Assembly: GCA_029817715.1 (NCBI GenBank)
Contig: JARUPY010000530.1
Coordinates: 1 to 64,000, forward strand
Direction: 5' to 3'
Source of the DNA: Melastoma dodecandrum
Lineage: Eukaryota; Streptophyta; Magnoliopsida; Myrtales; Melastomataceae
DNA length: 64,000 nucleotides
Made by a program: the position numbers and the translations under genes. Below the pieces are notes generated by a model. That model worked only from the letters and a program-made list of their open reading frames with translations. It did not search any database and was not told the DNA's origin. This document shows, piece after piece, positions 46,201-57,599 of the stretch (its first letter is position 1; every line of letters begins with the position of its first letter).

Positions 46201-46990
46201 CATCTTTGCTCATTTGTTTATCAATTGGTAGGATTATTCTTTAGTTACTGAGGTTGTTGGAGGTGTGCTTTCTCAGGACCAGATACTTCTCAGAATCTCG
46301 CCAGGGACACACGCCTCTTCATGGTAGAGCTTATTATCAGATGATGGAATGTTTAGGGGTATGACCAAGTATCATCTCCTTAGATAATGCTTTCTGTTCC
46401 ATAAGTTTTTCCGACGTTGTATCTGTCTGGTCTAAAACAATATTCAATTTGCATCAAGTCCCTTATTCCACCCAGTGCTACTACAATAATAATTACTTCT
46501 CACGATCACTGTGAATGCTTCTCCGCATCTGCCTTGACCTTTATCCCAAAGTGTGATAGATTTTTGCCTCCTTTTGGCTTTGTCATTGTAGCTCATAAAA
46601 ATCCATTCTCCAATGCGTGCTGATCGAAATCGAATTGTCAAGTTTTTGCCCAGTAGCAACCTAATCAGAGCTGCTGGCATTGCTTCTGCAAAAGTATTGG
46701 GGTAGGTGAATCTTTCTAAATAAACAATATCCTTCTATGTCAGTTGCTAAAAAATGTTTCTGTCACATGACAGGAGAATTGGGAGAGCATCTTCAGACCC
46801 TTTGGCTGCGTGCTCAATAATCAAAGAGCAAGTGAAAAGGAGCTTCAACCAGCTTATCAATATCAGGAAACCGGCAATCAATCATCAGCGATATGTAAGA
46901 GGTGCAACAATATACCCATTGGAACACAGCCCTGGCCATGGTTCACTATGTACGGTGCCAACAAAGAAGAACCGTGGAAGCATCAGATGA
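43244..46990 (+). CDS. SIA2: Sialyltransferase-like protein (GT29), Golgi type II membrane
   Basis: Homologue of Arabidopsis SIA1/MGP2 and SIA2, GT29 proteins needed for pollen function. Plants are not known to make sialic acid glycans, and the true substrate is thought to be another acidic sugar. CDS exons: 43244-43331, 43419-43492, 43645-43734, 43844-43921, 44469-44569, 44839-45031, 45115-45205, 45283-45347, 45988-46142, 46277-46358, 46592-46701, 46774-46990; the frame closes to 447 residues. An N-terminal membrane anchor (~5-25, [18 protein letters not shown]) is followed by sialyl motif L at ~174-218 ([20 protein letters not shown]), motif S at ~268-300 ([16 protein letters not shown]) and the [10 protein letters not shown] motif at ~323. 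The C-terminal EHSPGHG is also conserved. The 5' region is disturbed by repeats; intron 8 contains a MITE. Confidence 0.95.
45487..45784. mobile_element. Palindromic MITE in intron 8 of the sialyltransferase-like gene
   Basis: The ~300-base unit is almost one long hairpin. AGCATGTTTGGGTTGTGGAA at the left mirrors AGAGCCCGTTTGGTTTTCGG read from the right, and the centre is GAATGAGGAATTCCTCATTC at ~45650. GCCCGTTTGG-type termini resemble hAT-like plant MITEs. A partial TATTT repeat flanks both ends but is not a convincing 8-bp duplication. It has no effect on the coding frame. Confidence 0.85.
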
Positions 46991-47500
46991 AGGACTAGTC
47001 ATTAGTTTTTCTGTACCCTAGGAAGAGTTGTCAATTCAATGGAGTAACGGATTCCTTGCAAGTGCTCGCCTAAGGTGCCGACAATTTCCCAGCAAAGCTA
47101 AAGGGATCGGTTCGAATTTGGATCTGGGTAATAGTTTCACTGATATTCTTTTATTTTGGGAAATAGGGGGGCCGTGGCTATTTGGTGGAATTATAGTCAC
47201 TTTTGGATGGTTTAATACGATATGAGGATGGAAAACTTGATTGCTTTGAATTCGGAATGGCGTGTTCTTGTGGCAAGGAGGTTCGCTGGAATGCATCGGC
47301 CATATACCAGTTCAGGTTCGAAGAACATTATGTTTATTTGTTATATTTTTTACCTAATTATTAAATATATCTTTAACATTTATTTATTGCATTTATTTTT
47401 AAATTCGAAAATTCCGACGCAATATGGTTTGGTTAGCACATTTGGAAAACACAAATGTGCTAACAAATGTGTTTTCCAAATGTTATAAATATTTAAGTTT
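46991..47500. other. 3' flank of the sialyltransferase-like gene
   Basis: No gene. It probably includes the 3' UTR. Short frames around 47028-47296 have no recognisable domain. Confidence 0.45.
47432..47482. other. Two overlapping, mutually exclusive hairpins
   Basis: GTTAGCACATTT (47432-47443) pairs with AAATGTGCTAAC (47453-47464). CATTTGGAAAACACA (47439-47453) pairs with TGTGTTTTCCAAATG (47468-47482). Both stems are perfect, but they share bases and cannot form together. Confidence 0.75.
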
Positions 47501-47512
47501 TGAAAGAACTTT

Positions 47513-47960
47513 ATGTTTTAAAAACGCCTTATCCTAAACTATATTGGTTTTTCTATTTATAATATTGTTTACATATCTCTATATATTTCAAACTTATTCC
47601 GTTATTTCTTATTTATCATCCGTCAGTCGTCGATATATGGAAGTTGATGGGGCGTTGACATGACACTAACGCCATCAGTCACACTGCCGTCACAAGATCA
47701 CCATTTGACGAAATGTCATGATTAGTCGCATTTAAAATAATTTCCCAAATTGGTCTAAAATCGGGCACCCCAACCCCCCAAATTAATTTCATTCCCAAAA
47801 TCGGCCACCCAACCATAAACCCCCAAATCGGGCACGAACCCGAAACCCCCAAATTGCTAACCCATCAACCCTGATACACCATCCCCGACCTTTTCTACAC
47901 ACGACCGACCAGAAACCCAGCTCATTTTCGACCTCTCCACCACCTTAGCTCGTTTCCCGA
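47513..47960 (+). repeat. Left terminal inverted repeat of the MULE
   Basis: It aligns in reverse with ~53600-54133. The outer part is AT-rich; the inner part (47765-47960) is C-rich (repeated ACCCCC and CGGGCAC words) and mirrors the G-rich GGGGAAGG/GGTCGGGG stretch at 53640-53800. Confidence 0.75.
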
Positions 47961-48175
47961 CATCCCCACCAACCCATCTCGTTTCCTGACCCACCAACGT
48001 GACTCACTGGCCAGAATCTTTCCTGACCCACCACTCTAGCTCGTTTCCGACCTCCCCACTCGGAAATTGTCCTCAACCCACCACCCACAGTCCTTTCCCA
48101 AACTTCCCATGCAAAACTTTCCTTGATGCACTAGTCCCATTCGGTGAGGTTGTGTGGTTTAAGTTGCCGTTAGGT

Positions 48176-49500
48176 AATGGAAGAATGTCATGGCAATTTG
48201 ATTTTATATGTGGGTGATAAGCTTAGGTTGAGGAATAGGGTAAGTTATGTTGGTGTAAAAGCCTACAGAATCGAGAATGTTGATGTGGATAAAATTGGCT
48301 ACTTTACCGTGAAGAATTTTATTAATAGGGTTGGATACGATCCCACTAGAATTTTGTCAAAGGTCAGATGATGATGGAGGTATCTCTCATGCTCGATGTG
48401 ATGCAAATGTTTATGATCCTGATTGTGACCATAAAAATTTCAAATTTGAGTGGGGTTGAGTTTTGGTTCTCTTAAACAATTTAAAGATGCAATTCAAGAT
48501 TATGCTATATTGAATGGATTGAATGTGTGTTGGATTAGAATGGATAATAGGAGGATGGAATGCGCATGTGTTGTTGATTGTCCTTGGCGTGTCTATGCGG
48601 GTTGGTGCAACGGGATCGGACAGTTTCAGTGAAGTCTTATTGTTTAGAGCATAAGTGTATAAGGGTGTTGAAGAATAGACAAGCTACTCTGAAATGACTA
48701 TCTAGGGAGTTCATTAAGCAAAATCGACCTCTTAATACGATGAGGACTCGCGATGTTGTTGTTGATCTATTGGAGAAGTATTCGATTACGCTGAACAACT
48801 TGTAGGTTTATAGAGCCAAATGGCTTGCTCAGAGGACGGTTAATGGTTCCATAGAAGACCATTATAAGAAGCTTCGATCATATGTTACATACTTTGGAAA
48901 AATTTCTCCTAATAGCACTTTTAAGTTGGATGTTGAGTTTACTCTCAGTGCTGGTCTGTTTAATATTTTTAAACGACTATACGTGGGATTTTCTGAGATA
49001 AGAAAGGGATTTATACTTGGATGTAGAAAGGTGACTGGATTCGATGGCACTTTCTTGAAAACAAATGCGGGAAGCATATTGTTGTCGGCGATTGGTAGAG
49101 ACGACAATAACCATATGTACCGATTGCTTGGGCTGTAGTAGATGGAGAGAATACTCTGAGTTGGATGTGGTTTATGTCCCTATTATTTGAAGATTTGGCT
49201 GTAAATGATGGACAAGGTGGGACATTCATAAGTAACAAGCAAAAGGTATGCATTGCAAGCTTCTTATAGTCTGTTCTTCTTTGTTGCAATCATAAAAGTT
49301 ATATATCTTTCTTGTTAAAGGGGTTAATACATTTGGTGGCTGAATTTGCACCCCTAGCCGAGCATAGAAATTGTAACACTTATAAGCATAACAAGAGAGG
49401 ATGCAGAACAGTTCTTCAAGAGGAACCTACTCCTCTGCAAATAGTTGGGACTACAGCTTCTATAAGTAATCTTTATGAACTATGTATTTCTTTGTAATTT
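48176..49500 (+). pseudogene. MULE transposase, truncated and frame-shifted
   Basis: The N-terminal MuDR DNA-binding domain is visible at ~48450-48632 (FGSLKQFKDAIQDYAILNGL, CVVDCPWRVYAGW). The DDE-core start follows at ~48990-49260 (GFILGCRKVTGFDGTFLKTN, AIGRDDNNHMY, then after a stop AVVDGENTLSWMWFMSLLFE). VAEFAPLAEHRNC at ~49330 continues it, after which the text jumps to the far C-terminal KHNKRGCRTV. The middle of the protein (rest of the DDE core and SWIM finger) is deleted. Stops and a frame change make it inactive. It sits in the normal position and orientation inside the left TIR. Confidence 0.88.
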
Positions 49501-49539
49501 ATGAATGTTTGGATGTAAGACTATTTCCCGATTGTTGCA

Positions 49540-49640
49540 GGGGCAAGGAAGGGGATGAGGAAGGGGCAGGGGAAGAGGAGGAGGGCTGGCGGGAATGAGG
49601 AGCAATGGAGGAGGAAGAGGACTGGCAGAAATGGAAGGAA
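49540..49640 (+). repeat. Purine/G-rich tract after the transposase
   Basis: Runs such as GGGGCAAGGAAGGGGATGAG and GGGGCAGGGGAAGAGGAGGA meet a simple G-quadruplex pattern. In one frame it encodes a GQGRG-type Gly/Arg-rich tail, typical of MULE transposase C termini. Confidence 0.6.
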
Positions 49641-49774
49641 ACTCGATGCTTGAAGATGGCAACTCTCGTCCTCAAAGTAGTTTTAATGTGGGAACTTCGG
49701 GAACACAAGAAAACTCAATAGTAAGCTCGAACATGGAGGCATCGACGACTGGGAATTGGTTTACTTGACTATTT

Positions 49775-49998
49775 AGATTTGGTTGAATGGGATTTGGTTT
49801 AATGGATTGTCCAGGTTTAGTTCAACCAATTTGTTGTAGTTTGTTGGATGAACTAGTTTGTTGCAATAAGGCAGTTTGTATGAACCAGATTGCTGCGGTA
49901 AACCAGTTTGCATGAATGAACATGTTGCAGTAAAACAGATTGTTGCAATTAAACCCTTTTGTTGCAGTAAACTAGATTGTTGCAAGTGTACCAATTTT
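49775..49998 (+). repeat. Imperfect short repeats of GTTTGTTGCAGTAAAC-type units
   Basis: Variants of AGTTTGTTGCA/CAGATTGTTGCA followed by GTAAAC or ATTAAAC recur about every 25-30 bases. There is no coding sequence. It may be an old satellite-like expansion inside the MULE. Confidence 0.65.
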
Positions 49999-50149
49999 CA
50001 TGTTATAATGTGTTATAACACCATGCTTACACTTTGGTCATAAAATAAAATCCAACAACAATGATAACAAAGATAAAAAAAAAAGATACAATGCACAATT
50101 ATATAAAAAAATAGTACATGAGGTTAACCTAATGGCTCCAGTTGGGCTT

Positions 50150-50545
50150 TTACCCTTGCCTCGGAAAGGCTTGGTAGACAACAATGCAGCTCGTTGAGCT
50201 AAAGAGATGTTGAAGTTGCACTAGAAAGTTCGCACCATCATTGAGCAGCAGAATGAGAAGTAACAAGCCAAGGCTAATCGAGGGCGACGAGAGAAAGTCT
50301 TTCACCCAGGCGACCTAGTGTGGATTCATCTGCGGAAATAACGATTTCTCGCAAGCCGAAAGAATAAGCTCATGCCAAGAGCTAATGGACCATTTCGCAT
50401 CGTTGAAATGATCAATAACAATACCTACAAGATCGACTTGCCTGAAGAATATGGCGTCTCAACAATTTTCAATGTTTTGGATCTTGCGCCTTATGAAGAT
50501 GATGAAGACCCCTTAGATTTGATGACAAATCTTCTTCAGTAAAGG
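50150..50545 (+). pseudogene. Ty3/Gypsy integrase C-terminal end, nested in the MULE
   Basis: The plus strand reads ANRGRREKVFHPGDLVWIHL, then after a stop PRANGPFRIVEMINNNTYKI and DLPEEYGVSTIFNVLDLAPY, ending LLQ and TAA near 50540. GDLVW-LRK-RFP and F-V-DL are the conserved end of chromovirus-like Gypsy integrases. Only this last part remains. A purine tract (AGTAAAGGGAGGA) follows at once. Confidence 0.85.
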
Positions 50546-50550
50546 GAGGA

Positions 50551-50985
50551 TGATGCGAGATGAATGGGCTTAGGCGACAAGGGTGGTGTCGGCATTGCCT
50601 TAATTGCGGCGACCGGGCGACAAACTGAACTCACGCTGCTAGAATGATCGGATCAAGCGACCGGCGAAGGAGCAAAGCTTTCGGGCAAAGCGACGCTATC
50701 AGGCGATGGAGGCTGAAGCGACGAAAAACTCAAGAGGCGGTTATGATCTGACAGCTCAAGTCTGACAACTCTCAACCTAGGAGTCGCGCCTACTCCACTA
50801 TCTTTGCAAATCTTATTGGGAGGAAATATTATTTTTTTCCTTCCTTAGCTTTGATTTTATTTCCTTATCTTTTAATTTCGTTCCTTTGTTGTTTTTCTTT
50901 GGGTGGCCTATATAAGCCATTGCATTGAAACTGTTGGTGTAACAATGGCACTGCGAGGGGAGTGAATTAGTGTAATAGCCTTCTT
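50551..50985 (+). repeat. Probable partial 3' LTR of the nested Gypsy fragment
   Basis: It follows the polypurine tract with TGATGCGAGATG. It contains repeated GGCGAC words and a TTGGGTGGCCTATATAAGCC promoter-like stretch at ~50899. No second copy of this LTR is in the window, so the call rests on position. Confidence 0.5.
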
Positions 50986-50989
50986 AAAA

Positions 50990-53285
50990 CTAATAAAACC
51001 CAGCCGCGGAAGGTTCAGTTTCTGTAGGTTACAAAACCCTTGTACATAACAAATCTCAAAGTGAACTACTTGATCAGAGAACGACCAGCCAAAGTCTGAT
51101 CTAAAATGTGAATCTGCAGTCCTCATAAGGTTTCTACAGTAGCAGAAGTTTGATGCAGAAGGTCGATGCTTCTGCTAACAATGTTCTACAAATCCGACCA
51201 CCTTAAGCGCGATCAACAAGGTCTACTTCAAGAAGGTACTTGTAGCAACAGAAGGTTGTCAAAAAACCATGTAGGTTTCTGAACTACCAAGATATGATAT
51301 ACGAGAGCTAGATCGAAGGAAACAACTCGAAAACCTGATTAGTTTCTCTAGCGTTAGTTGTTTGATGCAGGACCTTTGGAGTCTCTGTTTAGACGTTCGC
51401 GTCGTGTCTGTTGATTTGTTTTCCTGTTTAGGTTTTCGCTGAATGCTCAGTGAGATAACCGTTTGCGCAGAAAGTAAATGAGACACATAAGGTTTATAGT
51501 AGTTCGACAATTGCCTACTCCACTCTTCATCCTTATAGGATGGAATTCACTATTGAACACTTATAGCGAATATAAGACTGACAGAAGAAATAAAATACTC
51601 CTGCAGAGGGAATTGTAGATAGCCTTTCGGCTTTTCCACAAAAGATGTAGTGTAGAAGGTGATGCAGATAGCCCTTCGAGTTTTTTACTCACAGAAACCC
51701 GATGGGTTATGATCAATAACCCTGGGTGGGCATCATGAAGATGCATGGAACCATCTTTCATTAGATTGAGACTAAGACACTTGAATCTCTCCCTTGAAGT
51801 ATTGCCGGGTTGTGCACAGAGATCTGTGGCTAACTCCAGAAACTCTCTCGTTGAGGTTCTGCACTGAAGACATTGACTAACTCCACAATTCTTGTGGTTG
51901 GGGTTCTGTAGAACGTGGCAGCTCCATGCAAGCACGTAGAAGCCCTATGCAGGCAGATAACCCCTCTGTCCCAGGGTGGATTTTCCCTCCGGCACTTTCA
52001 CAACCGGTTTGGCTCCTCACCAAGGCTTCCTCGATGCTTAGCTCCTCGCCAAGATTTCCAGAAGTAAACAACACCCGTGGGGCTTCTCCAAAGCCTACAG
52101 AAACACAAATGTCAGTGCCTCACCATGAATCTCCTAGACACGACCCTTCTTTTGCTCACTGCCCTGACACATATACACCCCGACTTCTCCCTAAGCCTGA
52201 CACACCTCCGACACGCCACAGTGCAGCTAGATCCTTCGCGACATCACTCACGCCTGGCACAGCTTACACCCTGGACACCTGCTTTCTGCACACACGAGCA
52301 AATCAGTTACAAAACAACCGATACCATTACCTCACCAGATTCCTCCAGACACGGTCCTTCTTCTGCTCACTGTCCTGGCACGTAGACACCCCGACTTCTC
52401 CCTAAGCCTGATGCACGTCCGCCATGCCACAGTGCAGATAGATCCTATGCAGCCTCACTCATGTCCGGTCTAGCTTGTACCATAGGCACCAGCCTTCTGC
52501 AACCGAATGCTCAACCCCAAAGAGAACAAAAACTCACAAGTCTCTCAGTCTATAATACACTCACTCTACACGTAAGTCCTCCACTAATTTGTCTAACAAA
52601 AGATCTTATCTTATACAAAATAGAAATACATATTTACAGAAGGTACAGCGGCCGACGGAAGTCTCTTCTAAACATGAAAACAAAATATCAGCCAAATAAA
52701 ACATTCCCCCATTGGGAGAGATTCTCCATATCACTTGAGAATCAATCATGCCATCTGGTCATGATTGTGTTCACGATCCTATGTGATAGGGCTTGTAAAA
52801 GATTCAGACAGATAAGATCCGTCAAGCTTTTGTAAATGGAAATCAGATAATCTTGATTTCCATAATTGGTTGGCATAACTTCTGGACACAGACACGTATG
52901 AGATGCGTCTATATTCAGATGTGTTATCCTTTGCCATGATTCATAAGGAATCTGGACATGTTTAGATGAAAGAGGAAGGATAAATTGACCGTTGATAGTT
53001 CTAGATCAATCGACAGAATCTTGCATCAGTGCTTTCCATATATAGAGTGATTTCTTCCCTTAAAGAGAGTATATCAACTCACATGGAAATAAATCGTAAT
53101 TAAAATGATTAAAAATCATTTTAATTAACATAAAATACCATATGAATGTAGTTAAATAATCATACGATTAATTTAAATAATTCATGGTAATGATTAGGTG
53201 ACAGAACGTACGAAATAGACTATCTCTGTAGGTTAACCTTCTTCAGAGTAGGAGAAGCTTACCTTCTGTACGAAATCATCAAAAC
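50990..53285 (+). repeat. ~2.3 kb LTR-like repeat, copy A
   Basis: It is present again, inverted, at 60939-63036. Shared landmarks include CAGCGGAAG/CAGCCGCGGAAG at the start, GACCAGCCGAAGTCTGAT, CGCAGAAAGTAAATGA, AATTGCCTACTCCACTCTTC and GGTTAACCTTCT at the end. It holds an internal tandem duplication of ~215 bp (52140-52290 and 52350-52500, with CACCCCGACTTCTCCCTAAG twice). No coding frame of note. The first bases resemble long copia-type LTRs, so a solo or truncated LTR is the best guess. Confidence 0.75.
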
Positions 53286-53599
53286 CATACTAACAGTAAC
53301 CCTTGAGAACAACTTATCTTGAATTTGAATCAAACCCAAAAAACTCGAGTCTCCCTTTCTCTTATCACTCGGTGGATTCCGTGTGTGGCGATATTAACCG
53401 AGCGTTCATTACATCGGTGGTGCGTAGTTGTATCCGGTCATGGTGTCGTTCAACCCCGAGTCCAAATACGGTGGTGCTGTAGATTTATCCGTACGCGGTT
53501 CGCAGGGCACGTCCATTCTTTGGTGGTGGCTTAGGTTGTATCCGAAGATTAGTGCGTCGTTATCTTTTACTTTTCCCGTTTATCACCCTCACCCGTCAC

Positions 53600-54133
53600 C
53601 GTTTGCCATCTTTGTTCGTTTGTCTTTCAGCAACCGAATTCTCCCACCCCGTCCCCGCATCACTAGAGGTGGTGTATCGGGGAAGGTCTTGGGGTGGGGA
53701 GGTCGAAAACAGTTGGGGAAGGACTAGGGGTGGTGTATCGGTGAAGGTCGGGGACGGTGGGTCGGTGGGGAGGTCGTGAACACCAGGGGAGATTTGTCAG
53801 GGAAGGTTGTCTAAGATCTGATTAGGGCAGAACTAATTTGGAGTGGGGATAATTTTTTGGGCCGATTTTGGCCTAATTGAAAAGAATTTATTTAATCGAG
53901 GACTAATTATGACATTTCGTCTGATGGTGATCTTGTCACGACGGGGCGACTGATGGCGTTAGTGCCATGTCAGCGCCATGTCAATTTTCATTTGCTAGAC
54001 GACCGACGGAGGATAGATAAGAAGTAACCGAGTAAGTTTGTGATATATGAAGATATTATGTAAACGATAATATAAATCGAAAAAACTGGTATAATTTAGG
54101 ATAAATCGGATAATTTGGTATTTTAAAAATGCG
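53600..54133 (-). repeat. Right terminal inverted repeat of the MULE
   Basis: Reverse counterpart of the left arm. The similarity is high around GACATTTCGTCTGATGGTGA and GATGGCGTTAGTGCCATGTC and moderate elsewhere. G-rich internal words (GGTGGTGTATCGG) repeat two or three times. Confidence 0.75.
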
Positions 54134-54135
54134 GC

Positions 54136-55950
54136 ACTTTTTATATATATTTGATCAAATGACGAAAGTTTTAGTAAAATGCGGAAAACAAATAAAATAA
54201 CGTCAAATCTGTTTAGTATTTCCAAAAAATACCGCCTTTTTAGAAAAATTTTTAAACGTTAATTTGGAACTCTTCTCGTCGATCTTGTAGCATGCTTGAA
54301 TGATTCTAATGGTTAAAAACAAACTCACTCCAAATTTTGGAATTATTAAGGATACTTGTTTACGCATCATAATTTAGAACTTTCTCCGGGAGCCTGCAAA
54401 CTCGCAAGAAATTATTTGTCTGAAATCTTAAAAAAAAAAAGGTTTGATTGAAATCTTTGATTAAAATGAATGTGTTATTTGGAGGAAATCTTTAATTGAA
54501 TTTTCGAGGAAATCTTTCCATGGATTATCAAGAGAATCTTGGAATGGATAAGAATATAAATAGTTGATTAGATAGGAAATCGAAAAGTGAAAATTGAGAA
54601 TATTATTAAAGGAAATATATGATCAGTTTCTCTCTAAACGTTGATTAGATATCCTGTGCCATTAGTCATCGTGAGAGTTGCATGGCCAACTTGTTTCTGG
54701 TTGCTGCTTCCGACACGATTTGGGGATCTACATTATTAACGGAAATATATGATCAGTTTCTCTCTAAACGTGACAATCATCGACAATCGTATAACTAGAT
54801 AAAGTGAACAAACGTGTATAGAACACTTGAAGATTGAAAACCACCTGATAACCCAAAACATTTATCAATTAACCACTTGAAGACCTTTATAAAATCCCAA
54901 TTGGATTATCTTCGCAAGACGCGCAATGCCACAAACACATTTTTCTTTTCTGTTTCTGTTCAAAGTATTTTTTACACTATTTATTGTGTTCTTGTTTCCA
55001 AATAAATACACTTTTTTATTCAACAAAGTCTTTGTTCACTAGTAACTAAAAAAACAATGATAATCACTTTTGCTCATATCGAACTGCTACAATTTGTTGC
55101 CTCCACTTCTTACTCTCTTCCTTTCTTTATTTTTTCGCTTGTCCGACAATGACATCGGTGATCGCGGTGAGTCCTCTCCGCATTCCATTGTCAGTGTCCT
55201 GCTTCTATGGCAAACACACTATACGATGCGTGTTCCACTAAGACAAATTGAGTGTCAACAATACTTTAATGTACAAATACTATCTGAAAACAGAATTATG
55301 TCAAATTATTTAAAATTTTGAAAAGCATATTTCATTTCTCAAACAGCCGTACCTTCTCACGCTAGCCGTTTAAAACATAACTTATGATTTAATCATGCCT
55401 TGTTTGCGAATTTATTTATTTTAGGTGAATCCATCGAATGTAAATTTACCATTCCGTAAAAATATTATTAATTAACCCTAACTCAGTATATAATATTCAT
55501 TTCGTTTTTTCTTTTTAATTTCGTCCCTATTAGGTTTACCGTCTCCACCAAAATTTTGTTATCTAAAAACCGAAATTCTTAGTAGAGCTATATAAGACTT
55601 GATTTTGTTTGTTGTATATCCTAGAATTATATAATTTCATTTTAATTTTTTCTATTAATGTTTTCTTAATTTAACTTCAGTTTTTGGGAGGATAGAATAT
55701 ATTTAAATTGGGATAAGTTAGTCATACCATTTATTTTAATAAGGCTAATTTTGATTTTTACATGTTTGTTTGATATCTAGATTTTATTTTATAATTATTT
55801 TTTAAGGTTGTTTTATTTATAAAATATCATTTCCGAAACATAGTTATTATATAGCATATTTTGCTTTGAATGATTTTAATTGATTAAATAGAGAATTTTA
55901 GGAGACATACTCGAAGAAAAAAATATCACTGCATCATACCACATACGATA
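54136..55950. other. AT-rich spacer
   Basis: No gene recognised. A ~36-base block (GAAATATATGATCAGTTTCT, then CTCTAAACGT) occurs twice, near 54610 and 54741, 131 bases apart, with unrelated flanks. Confidence 0.55.
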
Positions 55951-56640
55951 TATGAGTTGTCATCATATATATCGAATATGAATATGCATGAATTTTATCC
56001 GACCCGATTCAACTCATTTAATAATATATTATATTCGAATAAATTAACGGACAGATTAGATGAAGTTCTGTCCGAACTTCTTCTCCCAGAGAAGGGAACT
56101 GCAGATGCGACCGACGACAATGGCAAACCCAACCAACGACGATTTTGGAAAGTGGACCACCCCCACAGTTTGCTCATCGGGAAAAATATCATAAGCCTCC
56201 AACATACGGAATTGGATGTCTACAATTCAACTTTGATTTCCCAGCTGTCGAATTGTACCCTTCTCGTTAACCTGGAACAAACACTTCCAGCAAGATGTTG
56301 ATTGCGACGCCACGGTATGCGACTGTGTGGTTTCTTGAGACGGGAATACCTTCATGAGCACGTCGGTCCTTATGGAGATCACCATATTCCGTGCCTGTCC
56401 AAATTAGAAATGATGACCTCTGAATGGGAAGTCGTAGGTGAATTTACTAAGAAGGATTTTGGAAAACAGTGAAAGTTGCGTACAAAACCCGGTCCAAATG
56501 CGCCCATGAAGTTATGAAAATGAAAGGAGCTCCTTTCAAAAGGATGATCAAAGTGTGGGTGAAGACGAGTTAGGCAGATTTTGTACCACTGCCTTGAATT
56601 GGAAAGAGCACGTGACAACAAATAATTGGCCATCATTCAT
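55951..56640. other. Unrecognised open frames
   Basis: Plus-strand 55957-56301 (114 codons) and minus-strand 56379-56636 (85 codons) are the longest frames in a locally less AT-rich stretch. I recognise no domain in either. The plus-strand stretch 56060-56300 has mixed hydrophilic composition (EVLSELLLPEKGTADATDDN). A decayed gene or transposon fragment is possible. No function is assigned. Confidence 0.25.
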
Positions 56641-57599
56641 TCTCCACCGAAAGAGGAGGGATCAACCAATCAATCATACTCCCGACGAATGAATGCATCA
56701 TTAAAGCCCCCCAACCAAACCCCCCCAGAAAAGGATAGCCTTTTTTATGCGTAGTAAAAGAATTCTAGTGATAATATTACGTGATCTCAACATATTCAGA
56801 GTCATCTCTCGCCCTTCCTCACATTTTACGTTGTTTTCACCTACTACTATTGAAACACACGCATAACAAAAGGATCACTCTTTCACATAAACCAGATGCA
56901 CACGCAATGAGTTTTTATTAGAGTCTCGATGGTTTTGCTAACAAACTCATCCTATTAATTATTACCCATCTGTTATTTAACGGTTCATCCGATTTATCTG
57001 TTTTCGAATGACACAAGTGAATGCCCTTTTCCTTATTTCTAGGATTATTTTCTCGTAAATATTTTAGATAATTAAAAGAAATCATTCATCGTACGAGATC
57101 TCCGCTGATATTGAATTTTATTCCCACCTGATTAAAGTTCGAACGACGTGACAATTTCACTAACGTAAATCTTATATTAGTTAAGTTTTTCCCAATCAAT
57201 AGATGAAGGATGATATTTTTATTTTAAAAAAAAATTAAAAAAAGTGCCATTACATACATTAAAAAAAAATCACATGCTAAACAAAAAATAGAATTCTAAC
57301 TATATTTTAGTGCTATTTCTAACCAGTACAAAAAGAAAAACTACCGTGTTATTTCTTTTTAATTATTTTATCAAAGACATTAAATTTAAATCATTTTTAT
57401 AGTAATAAATTTATTTCGTATACCTTTTCTAACTAGAACAATACATAAAAATGAGGCGGGTATCCCGCAAGATGATATGAAACAAATAGATGAAGAGATG
57501 TTCCCCCATATTATCTAAGACATATGAAATATGACCCAAATCGGATGTCTGGTTACATATTTTATTTTAAATCATAAACAGAAAAAAGAACATGGCGTG
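56641..57599. other. AT-rich spacer, no gene seen
   Basis: Runs of A and T and short chance frames only. Confidence 0.5.

Larger units (their letters stand above)
47500..54135. mobile_element. MULE with long terminal inverted repeats, carrying nested insertions
   Basis: The left end (from ~47513) and right end (to ~54133) are inverted copies. Both contain a TATTGTTTACAT/TATCGTTTACAT block, a CTAACGCCATCAGTC block, an AAGATCACCAT block and an ACGAAATGTCAT block. A plant MuDR-type transposase remnant lies just inside the left arm on the plus strand, as expected. Gypsy polymerase and LTR-like sequence (50.1-53.3 kb) were inserted later and enlarge the element. Confidence 0.8.
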
